A stretch of 64,000 nucleotides of DNA from Scolanthus callimorphus (taxonomy: Eukaryota; Cnidaria; Anthozoa; Actiniaria; Edwardsiidae). Below, one piece after another: positions 11,383 to 24,559 of this stretch. The position numbers and the translations under genes were made by a program. How positions within the stretch are numbered: position 1 is the stretch's first letter; the number at the start of each line of letters is the position of its first letter. The stretch is taken from contig CM066920.1 in the NCBI GenBank assembly GCA_033964015.1, positions 8,275,912 through 8,339,911 of the forward strand, in the 5' to 3' direction. The notes under the pieces are model-generated. The model made no database searches. It was not told the DNA's origin and saw only the letters and a program-made list of their open reading frames with translations.

Positions 11383-13194
11383 ATGTTTCGTATACCATCA
11401 GATCAATCTCCCGATAAAGCTGGTGTAGATGCAGAGAAAAAAGCAGCTAAACAAGCAGTCTGGAGAACGGTGAAGTGTTTTGTCGCTTATGTGGCCATTC
11501 TAAGAGCTGGTAAGTAAACCTGGTGGACCACTGCATGGTTGGTTGGTTTACACTAGTGGCAAGGTTGAACCTTTTCAAAATGGCCGTTCGTAAATTCAGG
11601 CTCGTAAATTCACCAAATGTTGCCTAGCAACTTTTCAAAATTGCAAGGATTTCAGGAAGATTGACCGATGATTTCACATGGTCATCTGCCCTGTATATCT
11701 TGAAGCATATCTTCTCCTTGACACAACATACATAGTTTGCAAAAAAATGAAAAATGTAAGGGGGTGTTTCATAATTTCGTGATTCCAGATTAATTAGCCG
11801 TATTTATGCCCTAGACCCTTCTACGATTCTACATTTTCTTGATCTTTTGAAATCAGCAAATTATGGTGAAATCCATCCACTGAAAAAAGTAATTTTTCAT
11901 AAAGTTTGCTGCATTTTCTAGCAGAGTTTGAAGCTGAAGTTTGCTTATCTCGTGATTAAAAAATCTTGTTTTTGCATGCTTCTGCGGTGTGTCATAGAGA
12001 AATCTTGCAGAAAGTTCACAATTCAAGCCTTGATCATTTAGGAACACATTTTGTTGTAAAAAAAAACCTCTAGCATATCCTTATGTGTATTTGGATACTA
12101 TAGGTAAATAGGCCTTATCACGGTTTCCGACGCCATTTTGTTCGGTAGGCAAGATGTGCAAAATCCCACATAAACTCTGTAAACGCGAATTGAAATTGTT
12201 GCGAAAATATCAAACATATCGGTAAAATATGAATCGTAGCATTGAAAGAGGGGCTGAAACTGTTTACCTTAAAAGTTTGGAGGTTATAGCTGCTGTATGA
12301 ATCGAGTAATTACGTTTTTAATTCTTCATACAAACGGCTGTAAAATCTGTGTGCATCGATGCGTAAAAAGCCTGTCAAAATACAAGGGTAGATGTGGAAA
12401 AATAAAAACTACAATTGCTCGCTTTATAGAGAGCGTAGGAAGCTTAAATTTGATAGAGTGATTGTTTGGCCAAGTAGAGTTATTTTTACGCTGTACTTTG
12501 TTGATATGGGCAATATTTTCGCAACGATTTCACTTCGCGTTTACAGAGTTTATGTGGGATTTTGCACATCTTGCCTACCGAAAACATGGCGGCGGAAACC
12601 GTGATAAGGCCTATTGGCATTGCATATCAGAACAGTTTTATTAAGATATTGATATTAAGCGAGAAATAACAAGGTCAAGGTCAACATCCCAAATTATTCA
12701 TCACATAATCTTAATTTGGTGGTAACAAGACATAAGCACTACCCATTTTGTCTATGGGCAATAAGGCATATGGTATTCCAGGGTGGGTAAAACTACATCC
12801 CTATTTTTGCCCTAAATTTTCTCTAGATACCCTATATATTTTGGAAAAATGCCCTATATTTTGCCCTATTTTTTGAGAAATGATCAGTTGAAGGCCTGCC
12901 ACATTCCAGAAAAAATCCATATCTCCCCCATTGAAGGGGTGGGATAGTCATGCCACTTTTATTTCCCATACAATTGCTGTGTATCTTTTACTGGAAATTC
13001 CAGAGGGGTGTGTGGGGGTCATATCTCAACCCCTTCCATGGGGGAGTTTTTTTTCTGGGATCACAAAATACAAACCCATATGACAAATGTTTGCATCACT
13101 CCTAGGGGTTCTATTTTTCTGCCAAACTCTGAAAACTCACAAAACAATTTATTGTTGTCTTTCAGCACCCTACATTTATGACCTTGTGGCCTAG
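11383..13194 (+). CDS. TOMM5: Mitochondrial import receptor subunit TOM5 homologue
   Basis: Two exons, 11383-11509 and 13166-13194, join in phase (GCTG + CA) to code 51 residues, the same length as human TOMM5. The protein starts MFRIPSDQSPD, as TOMM5 starts MFRI, then has a charged EKKAAKQAV helix. A single hydrophobic segment CFVAYVAILRAAPYIY follows, like the family's FLIYVALLRVTPFI. TOM5 is a tail-anchored subunit of the outer-membrane translocase and helps to stabilise the TOM40 complex. Donor gtaagt and acceptor tctttcag are good consensus sites. The 1656-base intron contains a 509-bp inverted-repeat transposon. A possible poly(A) signal (attaaa) lies about 30 bases after the stop. Confidence 0.88.
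12107..12615. mobile_element. MITE with about 105-bp inverted ends, copy 1
   Basis: Begins aataggccttatcacgg and ends with its exact reverse complement. The inverted match continues, with few differences, for about 105 bases per side. The element is 509 bp long and lies in the TOMM5 intron. A near-identical copy lies at 15677-16187. Open frames inside (about 60-70 codons) occur in both copies and look incidental. Confidence 0.85.
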
Positions 13195-15015
13195 ATGGAT
13201 TAATAACAACTGCTACTTCACTATTAAAAAGAAGACTGGTTAAATTTGTTTATGTGATGCAAATAGTGACGTCAATGATTGGCCCTACTTGGAGGCAAGT
13301 TGTATTCATTCGATAAAGCCAAGAGAGTTTATAAGGGATAAAACTGCAAACAGGAACAAATGTGGAGGCAAGACCCAAGGGATCTATCAATCTTCATATT
13401 ATTCTATTAATCATTGGTGTTAAACAGAAATTAAATGGCTAAAGGGAAACACATGCAAGACACTTATTAATTTTACTAACATTAATTTTATTAGATTTTG
13501 ATACTCAACAATGATGCACTCTTTTTTTTCCCACCCATAAAATATAAAATTCATACATAGATGGTTCAGACATGACACCCTGCCAAGTAAAGGACCCTTA
13601 TATAGAATTTCATACTTTCGAGAAAAATGCCAACAAAATTCAAATTTCCTATACAATCCTTTATCGGTATAAGCAAAATTTGAATGATGAAATAAGCTGC
13701 ATGTTTAGATACAAAAAAATAGCTCCCTAAAACTCTTGAAAGCGGAAATTTGCCAAAATACTGTCCCTTTTTGCCTGGCAGGTTTCACATGTTAATGCTG
13801 AGAGGCATGTGATTCATGTTATTTAATGTAATTACATCAAAATGTGTGCTTCCTGAAAAAAATCCATACCTTCCCCACAAAAGAGATATAGGAAATTCCA
13901 AGGGAATGACAGTTTTTCAGTGGAGAGTTGGGGAGTTATCTCAACTGCCTTCCAGTTTGGTGTGTATGATGTCCCAGAATAACCCATGTCATTGGTATTT
14001 GGTCAGTTCTCAGTGGCTGACTTTTGCTGGGTTTTTTAGCAGCCTGGAAAACCAGAGTTGTATCTGTAGATGGTGCATGAATGAATCATCATTTTGATCA
14101 ACCTTTTGCAGTATGAGTTTTTAATACATGTTGTACAAATAAATTACAAACTACCTTTAACAATAAATCATTTTTTTCCTACTTAATTTCTAACTACCTG
14201 GTACATTTTTGCATTTAGAAAGATTTTGCATACAACAGCTTACCCAACTTCATTAAAAATCTTGGGCAGCTGAATACTAGAAAATGTTGCAGAAAATCTA
14301 TAAAATTTTTCCTTGGTGACATGCTTTGAAATTTTGTATTTACACCTGTGCTTATAGTAGCTGCAGTGCCGTTGTAGCACTTATTTCCTTCATGGTTATT
14401 TTCTTGTTATACACTCTTGTTTGTGACTATCAACTCTATAAGAAATATTTCATTTATGGTATGGATCTATTTTCTTTTTACTGCACAAAGTATTTGGAGG
14501 AAATCTCTTTTTGGTCTTCTACCTTTGGAAGTTTAACAAGTTTAAAATGAGTCACTCATAGTAACTTCATGGTCTGATTTGATTTGCCATGGATAATGTC
14601 TGACCACTAGGATAATTGCAAGATTTTCCAAGACAGCAAGATCTAGGGTTGCAAATTTGAGATTGAGAGGAACAATTAACAATTCAAAATCAAGAAGAAC
14701 AAATTGATTGTAATACATTCTATGTAATTTGCATTAATTTGTTAGAAAATGAGATTGCCAAACAGCACTCTAAAACGCCGAGATTTGAGAACCTCAAGAA
14801 TTTAAAGATTCTTCATTCTCCAAACTACCATTTGCCACCTTTCCTTGGGCAAGCTATGCTTCTATGTAATACTCTGGTACCAGAGGGTATATTTTCCTAT
14901 GTTTGGAGCTTCTGATAATGGAAATTGGTAAAATCCACCTGGGTGGATGCATTTCCAGGAATCTTCAATATTTTCTTCCCTAGAACATCATCTAGAACAT
15001 TTCTATGACTTCTTG

Positions 15016-15275
15016 TGCTACAGCGGATTGCGTTTGAGCGTTTTACCCAAACAGTTCGCACGTTACGTTTGAACGTTTGAAAGTTGCGTTGTGAGACAAA
15101 AAGTCGGACGTTTCCAAGGGCAACCGCCATGTGTATTTTCACTGACCAATCAGAGAGGACAGAACTCTTTGGTTCGCCTTAGAAACGTCTCGTTTCATCC
15201 TAGAAACGCAACTTTTAAACGTTCAAACATAACGTGCAAACTGTTAGGATAAAACGCTCAAACGCAATCGGCTGT
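15016..15275. mobile_element. Mutator-like MITE with 11-bp target duplication
   Basis: The left end (ctacagcggattgcgtttga) and right end (inverted acagccgattgcgtttgag) form arms of about 70 bases built on attgcgtttgagcgtttt. The direct repeat ATGACTTCTTG flanks the element at 15005-15015 and 15276-15286; a preceding T also matches. Target duplications of 9-11 bp are typical of Mutator-like elements. No transposase is present. Confidence 0.75.
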
Positions 15276-15676
15276 ATGACTTCTTGCTATATTTCTATTA
15301 ATAACACTGTTAAACTCGGATAGCCCAGCAGTTAAAAGTAGTCCCCATTTCTTTCCAGAATCCTTGTGCTATTTTTTCCTGGCCCTTCCTTCTTCTTCAT
15401 ATCCTGTTGTACCACAGACGTCACAGGCAGTGGAAGAAGTTTGAAAATAGCTGAATTGTTAGAAAACTATGAAAGTTTATAGAAGCAAAGTCTGAACTTC
15501 TAGCCACCATGCAGTCACTGCTTACAATGTACACCCCCTTCCCCTAATAGATTCAGTGAGTGACTATTGGCTTGAAGTTCAGACCCAAAATATTGCCTCA
15601 AATCCGAGAATCTTATCACACTATGTTAAAATATCCTTTATATTTTGTTTCTATAAACATTTAAAGACGTTTTAAC

Positions 15677-16187
15677 AATAGGCCTTATCACGGTTTCCGA
15701 CGCCATTTTGTTCGGTAGGCAAGATGTGCAAAATCCCACATAAACTCTGTAAACGCGAAGTGAAATCGTTGCAAAAATATCAAACATATCGGTAAAATAT
15801 GAATCGTAGCATTGAGATAGTGACTGAAACTGTTTACCTTAAAAGTTTGGAGGTTATAGCTGCTGTATGAATCGAGTAATTACGTTTTTAATTCTTCATA
15901 CAAACGCCTGTAAAATCTGTGTGCATCGATGCGTAAAAAGCCTGTCAAAATACAAGGGTATGATGTGGAAAAATAAAAACTACAATTGCTCGCTTTATAG
16001 AGAGCGTAGGAAGCTTAAATTTGATAGAGTGATTGTTTGGCCAAGTAGAATTATTTTACGCTAAGTACTTTTTTAATATGTGCAATATTTTCGCAACGAT
16101 TTCACTTCGCGTTTCAGAGTTTATGTGGGATTTTGAACATCTTGCCTACCAAACAAAATGGCGGCGGAAACCGTGATAAGGCCTATT
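15677..16187. mobile_element. MITE with about 105-bp inverted ends, copy 2
   Basis: Same family and nearly the same sequence as 12107-12615. Both ends (aataggccttatcacgg) are intact. High identity of the two copies over about 510 bp suggests recent activity. Confidence 0.85.
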
Positions 16188-17122
16188 CAGCTTTTTTAAT
16201 TGTCTCCACTAGCTTGTGTGGTTGCAGACCTTCACATTACATATAATGTTGATTCTCCTATTTACCAGATTTCCTTATGCCAGTACATATACTGCTTTAC
16301 TGCAGTCACATAAAAAGAGTCATTTAGTTTTGCCAGGTTTTGCTTGATACTTAAGGTGCATACTATTCCTCATTTTGTGCCAATTGTGGCAGTACAAAGC
16401 TGCTTATTTAGTCACATAGTTTCATATTACACACTAATTGTTATAAAAGGTGTGTGTATTGATCATTCTTTCATGCTTCCTCAGTTGACTGCAGGAATGA
16501 AACTTTTGCTTCATCATCATAGTCATCCCTGTAAAAAAAGAATGGCATAATGGCAAATTCTCCTGACAGGTTGTTAAAAACCAATGCCTCCCCAAAATCA
16601 CTCTTTTTGAAGTAGGGGGCTGGCCTATTTTTCACTTTTGTTTTGGGTTACATTTGTTTTCTGGAATCCTGTTTGCTGGACGTCTAGTCAGAGACTTCCG
16701 AGATTAATGGTGTACAGCCCAAAATCAAGATGTTTTCTGTTATCTGCCCCCCAAACTAGGACTGTTCTCACCATATATAATCCTCATATCAGGTGACATA
16801 TATGCCCACGAGCTCAGTACTAACAGCCTCTTATAGCAGCTGACAGCATTATGAATAGAATTTTAGGTTAAATTGACAGTACATCCCTGGGGCCAATGCC
16901 CCAGTTCAGGGTTAGACTTTAATGGCAATATCCCTAGGAGTGGAAGGATCACTCTCAGGACTTAATGTGCAAACTGGCTTAATTTGGTGCTCTTCTGGCT
17001 TGCTTTTCTGCCCCTCCCTTCCCCTCTTCCTGCCATTTATATCCAATGGATGGTATATCAGGTGCACTCAGCCCATATCAAACACATGGTTTAGCTTTCT
17101 TAAATGCAAATATGGAATTGAC

Positions 17123-20100
17123 TTACTCTTTGTAGAATGACACTGTGACCTTCTTCTTTTTGAATTCATCTCCAGATCTATTCCTGGTACAGCAATATAC
17201 TGTACATGTGATGACAACTGTAAGACATGCAGCTGATCCAACTAGAATACCCACCCAGTGCTTTTTAGCTATAGTGGCTATAAATAAACAAACAAAACCA
17301 GAATCATTGCAAAATCTACTCAATAGTAGATTGAATAGTACCCTTTGTTCTGTGAAACAATCCATCTCTGGTTAGCTCTAATGACATCAACTTGAACTGG
17401 CTAAAAAGGTTACCTGCCTAAGTTCTCATTGGAATGTGTTAGGGGCATGAGGTGTTTCTTTCTAGGTACACATACACTGCATTGTTTTTATCAGCTCAGT
17501 TGAAATCCATTTCTGCGGTACATCTATTGTTTATTAATTTGGGTCCACAAGGTACGTCAGGTACAAATATGTACCCCAAGTCCCATAAGACAAATTACAT
17601 TGTATCACAATGACAACATTTTTGATTGCATATCACAGAAAACATCTGAATTTCAGTTGCTCTTCTCTTCTCTTCTTGCAAGAGGAGACATCTGAACTCA
17701 CCAAGATTTTCATCCATTAAGTAACTACTGACCTTTTTTTTTTTTTTTTTTTTCCTTTTTATTGAAAGAAAAAAAAAAAAAGTAACTACTGACCTAAAAT
17801 CGATCAGTAGAATCGCATTGGTTGCGTTTGTCAGTAAGACTTGCAGGGCGAACAATTGCATGACAACGCATGCTCCCCAAAGAAACAACGTGTGAAAACT
17901 CACAAACCAGACAACCAGATGCCACAGTTGTTGAAGAAGGCATGCGTTGTTTTGGAAACATTGTAAAAAATTGCAGTTTCTACTTGGCTGTTATTACAAT
18001 GGATGGAATTCAGACGTCTAGTTTTGCAAAGTGAGGTACTATCGAGAACGAAGGGATGGCTGAAATTCAGGCTACATCAGTGGAGTCTTGGACTTTAAAA
18101 CTCAGTCAACATAGATTTTTGGGGTTACAAGGGGCGAAGCAGGGGACCTAAGGTGCCTGTGACTCCCCTTTGTGGACAGAAAAAATATAGTGAAAAATTG
18201 TCATCATACATTTTTACATCCATCCTCCGAGACCCAGGGGATTTTCTAATTACGTGGGTCTCCGAGGATGTTTCACATCACCAATTGTTGAAAAAGGGTA
18301 CTCAGAGTCTGCTGTCTTGGAATCCGGATTACAGAGAGAAATATCTGGATTCTGGATTCCAGAGACCAGATTGCCTGATTGGATTACAGATTCCAAACGT
18401 TGGATTCCCTTACATGGGACGAAACAATACTTCCTATAACACCAGAAGAAGCACAATGACATACCTGCAAATTTGCCAAGATTTTCCTTTTTATTTGTAG
18501 GATGTTCTGTTGCAAACATGTCCTTTACTAGTTCAGACTTGAAATTGTCATCAAAGTTGTCCATTCCTGTGTCCTTGATAAAGTCCTTCCACTTCCTGTT
18601 TTTTGCTGAGCTGTGCATGCCATATGATCCAAAGAAGTAGACAGGCTCAGTCTTAAACAGAAGAAATTGCAGGCAGCTGGTTATATCTGCACTACCCCTG
18701 TTAGGGCCAGGGTGGATGGTCATCAAAAAACGTGTGAATTCCAAGGGGGGTACCCTGGTACTGGAACAAAGTTCCAGGGTGGTTATCCCCAAAATACGGA
18801 TTTCAAGCAGTGTGGTAAAACAGAATTTTGCCAAAGGGGGGCCGAGAGGGGGAGGCAGGCTTTTTTGTTGAATATTTCTTGATTTATTTAGATTTTTCCC
18901 ATATTTTAAGAAGATTTTATGTTTTAAAGAGGGGGGCTCCCTGAGCCCTCCTTCTGGCTATGCCCCTGATGTGTCAGCACTTTATGCCCCCTTCTTTTGT
19001 AAGTGTCCCAAAATTTCTGAATCAGCACCTGTAAACCCTCCTTTTCCAATTCCTGACAGGGAAGAGTATATGTATCAAAGTGAAAAGGATATTTCCAGGA
19101 ATAACACTATTAAAATGGGTAGGGCTGAAATTAGGCAAACAGTCCTATAAATTGTTAATCAAATATACCTTTTTGTAATCAATAGGCAGGTCCCCTTTGT
19201 TACTTGATGCTATATGTAGTTTACGGATGACAATGGCTTTGACAGTTTGCGTCTTGTTGTCAAAGCTCACAGGGTTTTCCAGATGATATAAATGTGTCTT
19301 ATTTTTATGGTCCTTCTTGAGGCTTCCTTTCTTTTCCATGGTGTTGCAATTCTAAGGTACAACACAGTCAACTTTTAGAACTTAACTTACTATGTACTGA
19401 ATGTACGGCAAAAGGATCTAAAGTATTGGGGGTAAGATTACTACCGGTAGCAGGTGAATTTCTGATATTTTATAGCTTACTGAATAACTTTCTTTCGCGT
19501 CATGCTAATAAACTTTAGAACTTAGCATATAGGATTACTGGGGCAAGATTACTAGTAGGTGAAGTCTGCTTTATCATTTTATTATTATAGCTTTGTGACA
19601 TTTTCGGAATAAATTTAGTTCGCGTCATGCTATGGTTGATGCCGTGACAATTTATCTAAATAATTTATAAAAACTTACAAGTAATGAAGGAAACTAGCAA
19701 AATATCAGGTATTTATGTTATTTGATTCATAGACGAAAGTGACACTTCGAGAAAGATAATCAGCGATAATGTTTTTACAGCCTTGGATATGGACCATATG
19801 CGTTTCCGGAATAATTCTTACCGCAATTTTCCATTGAGTTTTCTGTCGATAAGCACTCCATAAAACAAATACATCGCCTCTGGTGTCCTCCAACTGCTCG
19901 GGTTTCGAGTGATTCTTTCGAGGCATAAATCCTACCAAAATCCACCCCGTTTTAACATCCACGACAGTTGAAACTGTGAATTTTATAGTCTTTGCTTGAA
20001 TGTCGACGCTCCAGCCAATATGAAACGTTTCGCCAAGAGATACATCACCTGCAGGAACTTTGTCTTGTTTGCTTTCAACTTGTGCAGCACAAGAAAGCCA

Positions 20101-20133
20101 AGCACCGACGACAACAACCCACAGCGAATGCAT
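17123..20133 (-). CDS. Single-pass DOMON domain protein
   Basis: Four exons on the minus strand (20133-19822, 19351-19169, 18651-18465, 17277-17123) join in phase to code 278 residues. Residues 1 to about 21 are a signal peptide (LWVVVVGAWLSCAAQVES). The DOMON fold is suggested by FHIGWSVD, KTGWILVGFMP and GDVFVLWSA, and later by RKLHIASSNKGDLPI and PVYFFGSYG. The order matches the DOMON of dopamine beta-hydroxylase/MOXD proteins, which binds haem or sugar in some members. There is no Cu2-monooxygenase domain. Near the C-terminus is one membrane helix (WVGILVGSAACLTVVITCTVYCC) [positions about 233-255], followed by a basic tail with KKKK. Several NxT/S sequons are present. Function beyond membrane anchoring of the DOMON ectodomain is unknown. 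Confidence 0.78.
17720..17794. mobile_element. Poly(T)/poly(A) insertion with 14-bp direct repeats
   Basis: AGTAACTACTGACC at 17720-17733 recurs at 17781-17794. Between them is a run of about 20 T, a short ccttttt-attgaaag core and about 13 A. Long target duplications with homopolymer tails are typical of retroposition. It lies in the last intron of the DOMON gene. Confidence 0.55.
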
Positions 20134-22713
20134 CGTCGCTGAATTCTAACTCTTCTGTGCACAGTTTAATATAGGCCCTTCAATTTGGTATTTCATAAAG
20201 CCCCGTTATTTCACAGTGCACATTCTGCAAATTTAACCATATCTATGGGTAAAAAGCTAGAAAACCTGTTGAGTGCTTTCTGCAAATAGTTGCCGATCGC
20301 CAAGTCGTCTAGCATTTAGTTGGCTTCTTTGCATCACATACGAGATGGACCGCGGCTAGTCCCAAAGTTTGTAGTTCTTGTACTTCTAAACACTTTGATC
20401 AAAACGACAATATGATTTTTGACTTCCTGTGAGCATTAATCTTTTTGATCCTCGCTAACCCAAATGGCGTTGTTGGTTTCAAATGGGTACGTATTATAGA
20501 CTATGCAAATCAAATATAGAATATTTAAAAAACATGCATATCAATGAGTTTTATTGAGAGTTATCAAAACACGTCAGGCTACGTTGGTTCTTTGTTATCT
20601 CACGTGAAATGCCTTATCTCCGTTCAGAACCATATTTTGCTTAACTAGTCATAGAAAACTCACGATATAAATATCCAATACCAAACACTTGGACTCTAAG
20701 CAAATGAAGGCCATTCGGGAGGGGAAATAAGGGGAGAGGGTATCCTAGTGAACCGCAAGGCAGACGAAAAAAAAAACCCTTGGTTTCCGGCCTTGGCTCA
20801 GCTGCCTATGTAGGCATGCAGGCACGGGCCTGCAATTTTAATTTTTTATTTTGGTACAAGCACTGCACTGCATTTATGGGGGGGGGGGGGGGGGGGGGGG
20901 GCGATGCGGTGGAATTTGGGTGGGGGTAAAAATTTAGAAGACATAGATTTTAGGGGGGTAATTTTTGGCATCTTCTCTCAAAACGGGGTAATTTTTCAGA
21001 GACACTGTGGTTCAAATTAAATAATATGTACAAGCTATCGTGTCGTGGCATACAGCGCCAAGCCCTATAGCGAGTACGCCAATTTCGCGCGCATAGGAAT
21101 GTACAGTACAGTTTTTGAGAACGTGCTCAATGGAATGTCTACGAATGTCATTACAAGGATGTATCTTAGCCAGGAGAAAAAACTAACTCCCCAAAAGACG
21201 CTCTGCAGTAAAAGCATATCGAAACTCTCTCAGTTCGAAAAAAGAAGGCCTTATTACTAGGCAAGCGTGCGTTCGAAGTTACGAGGATAGAAGAGCTTCG
21301 TCATTTGGACCCTGCTTCACGCACGTCATTTTGTTTGCGATCTTTGTTTACTACACAGCAAATGGAATTAGTTTATCTACCTTTTCTTTGAGGTTTGGTG
21401 AAATGCGTTCATGCATAAAATTAGAGCGCGCTTCGCGCGCAACAAAAGAGAAATTTTTGTAAATTGTTTCCCCGAGGACGTAATAAACGATCGGTCCCTA
21501 AGGGAGAAGGAACTTTGGAGAAGCTCCAAAAGCCACGCGAGACACGCGTGCGATGTTTCCTGGTTAGCCACTCGGGGAAACATGCAGGACACAAATGTTG
21601 CGCGCTACATGGTTCTAGTTTAGCCGTAGCTTATATAAGGAAGACCTGGAAAACCATTTGCAGGCCCGAAACAAGGTAAACATATTGGGGGGCCTTTACG
21701 TGAAAAGGCCTAACAATGTTCACCGGTGAAACTGTAACTAAGACGTTTGGCTACTAGTTACCAGCTACCGATTTACGTTTGAGTAGACTTTGATACTGAG
21801 TTGAGGCGTTTTGGCATGTCCTTTGCGCTGAATTTGCCAAACAATGCCTGATCAGCCTTTTTAGGCACAGTTGAATGGAAAACGTCTTTACACCCACCCA
21901 GTCGAGTTTCTCGAATTTGCGCTCAGTTCAAACTTTTCAGAGAGAAAAATAGATATAGTGGTTTCAATAAAGTTTGTCACCAAAAGACTACAGCCTCAAG
22001 CTGTCGGCGCCAAGCCTTGTGAGTCATTTGTTGTCTCACGTGCTAATCAAAATTCAATTCGATTTACGCGCGTGTTGGGAACAGCGCGATTTTTAATTTA
22101 TAGTGCACTTCAAATCTCAAATTGGAGGGCGCAATAACTTTATTCTTAAACGTGAACGACAGTACTGCGTACAGTATTTAAAGCTGTCCGTTTTACTTTT
22201 CACGCTTTTCCTTTGTCAAGAAGGAAATCAAATACTGACGGGGTATTTTGTGAGATGATTGCATGAGAACCGAACTACTGAAACTCCGCTGGAATATTCT
22301 GTAGAACAAATATCTAAAGAAAGAAGTATTTCGAAAATTCTATTCTGTTTTCCGGCTGTCCGTTTTTGCTAGTCATCCTACACCTTCGAAGGTATATGAA
22401 AGTAAATTATCGGAACGCTCGCGTACAAATTCAAAAGACGCAATTATTAATAATTAGTAATACATCTTCAGAAAGCTTTCTAGCGCCCAAAATAAAATTT
22501 CAATTGAACATTCGATTGCAACGAAGTACAATTATTATAATTGTAAGTGTCTTTATTTCATTTCTTTGAGAAGCGAACTCTTTGAGCAAAATAAACACAG
22601 AATGCTAATTGCATCATCCAAACAATTTTGAGGGAAATTAGATTTTGCGTTGTGACCGTGAAATGTCAAATTTTGCTGACCTTTGGCTGAAATTTTTATC
22701 AGACATTTCCTCT
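20134..22713. other. Intergenic left of the foldback element
   Basis: Presumed promoter of the minus-strand DOMON gene (20134 onward), then no supported gene. A run of about 22 G lies at about 20878-20901. A block at 21955-22031 is repeated in inverted form at about 24672-24757, outside the foldback arms. Confidence 0.45.
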
Positions 22714-24414
22714 TATAGTGCAGGAATATCGTGCAGAAAAAGTAGTAAATTGTTCATTTTGATGGAAAAAGCATGAAACTTGGCCGGATGATAGAGCGTC
22801 CAATGCTAAGCAATTCTGGATGTAGACCCACCCTCGATAACGTATACTTACAGTTTTATAGCAGTGGAATTAATTATCCTTTAAACAAATAAAATAACGT
22901 GTTGCCTTTTGAGTTCAGACACGAAATTTTGTATCATGACAAAGTATGCAATACCCTACAATTCTACAATACTTGACACCCCCTGATCATGTACTTCCAG
23001 TGTATCAAGATGGTATTCATTATCACATAAAATCAGTAACAAAGGGCGTTGCCTTCAAGATACACGCATGGAAATTCACATGAAAATGTACCATGGTACA
23101 ATGGGAAAATTCGCATGTAGACCCACGCCCGAACTCATGCACTTCCAGTTATTCGAAATGGAATAAATAATTATCCTTTAAATTATAAGAAAATGACGCT
23201 TGCCTTTTGATTTCAGACACGAAAGTTTGTACATTTGTATCGTGACAGAGTATTCAATACCCTACAATTCTAAAATAATTGACACCCCCTGATCATGTAC
23301 TTCCAGTGTACCAAGATGGTATTCATTATCACATAAAATCAGTAACAAAGGGCGTTGCCTTCAAGATTTACGCATGGAAATTGACGTGAAAATGCACCAT
23401 GGCACAATGGCAAATTTGCATGTAGACCCACGCCCGAACTCATGCACTTCCAGTTTTATCAAAATGGAATTAATTAGTCTTAAAAGTGGTGTCAGGCTTT
23501 CGAAGACTTTGGTATTCATGATCAAGAGCCACCTCAAACCCCCCCCCCCCCCCCCCCCCCCCCCCACACACAACACCCCCTTGATCATGAATAGCAAAAC
23601 ATGCAATAATGCATAACTCTTAACATACAGAATTTGACCCTGACATGAAAGCCCAACACCGCTTTAAAGTGTTATTAATGCCACTTCGATAAAACTGGAA
23701 GTGCATGTGTCAGGGCGTGGGTCTACATGCAAAATTGCCCATTGCACCATGGTCCATCTTCACGTGAATTTACATGCGTGTATCTTGAAGGCAACGCCCT
23801 CTGTTACTGATTTATGTGATAATAAATTCCATATTGGTACACTGGAAGCATATGATCAGGGGGATGTTACGTATTGTAGAGTTGTAAGGTATTTTAATAC
23901 CCTGACACGATACAAAATACTGTATCTGAAGAGAAAAGGCATACGTCAGTTTGTTAAGTTTAAAGGATAATTAATTCCACTTCGATAAAACTGGAAGTGC
24001 ATGAGCTAAGGCGTGGGTCTACATCCGAATTTGCCCATTGCACCATGGTCCATTTTTACACGAATGTACATGCGTGTATCTTGAAGGCAACGCCCTCTGT
24101 TACTGATTTTATGTATAATGAATTCCATATTGGAACTCTGGAAGTACATGATCAGGGGGGTGTTACGTATTGTAGAATTGTAGGGTATTCAATACTCTGT
24201 CATGATACAAAATTTCGTGTCTGAACTCAAAAGGTAACCTTTATTTTATTAGTTTAAATGATAATTAATTCTACTGCTAGAAAACTGGATGTATACTTAT
24301 CGAGGGTGGGTCTACATCCAGAATTGCTCGGCATGGGACGCTCTATCACCCTGCCAAGTTTCATGCTTTTTCCATCAAAATGAACAATTTTCACCAAATT
24401 CCTGCACTATTAAG
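22714..24414. mobile_element. Foldback-like element with tandem repeats in both arms
   Basis: The left arm (22714 to about 23530) and right arm (about 23590-24414) are inverted copies about a poly(C) centre near 23540-23565. Each arm holds about 300-base tandem units. Their anchor (cttccagttttat plus tggaattaatta) recurs near 22854, 23148 and 23451 on the left. It recurs inverted near 23690, 23978 and 24271 on the right. The unit contains catgtagacccacgcccgaa and cagtaacaaagggcgttgcc. No transposase is encoded. Confidence 0.8.
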
Positions 24415-24523
24415 AATGAACATTTTTAGATGCCAGTGCAATTCTCTCACTGGAATTCGGAAACACACGTAAAAGTCTAAGGTCGACTTCGCTCATCGCG
24501 CGCGGCATTTTTGACTCATGGAG

Positions 24524-24559
<36 letters not shown>

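Larger units (their letters stand above)
13195..17122. other. Intergenic: TOMM5 to DOMON gene
   Basis: Contains the TOMM5 3' UTR and two transposons (15016-15275, 15677-16187). The rest is AT-rich and I see no exon with both good splice sites and protein-like content. The two neighbouring genes converge here, so both 3' ends fall in this interval. Confidence 0.5.

Noticed and set aside
12392..12604. Open frame shared with 15867-16064
   Set aside because: It lies within both copies of the same inverted-repeat element and breaks at different points; it is explained by repeat identity.
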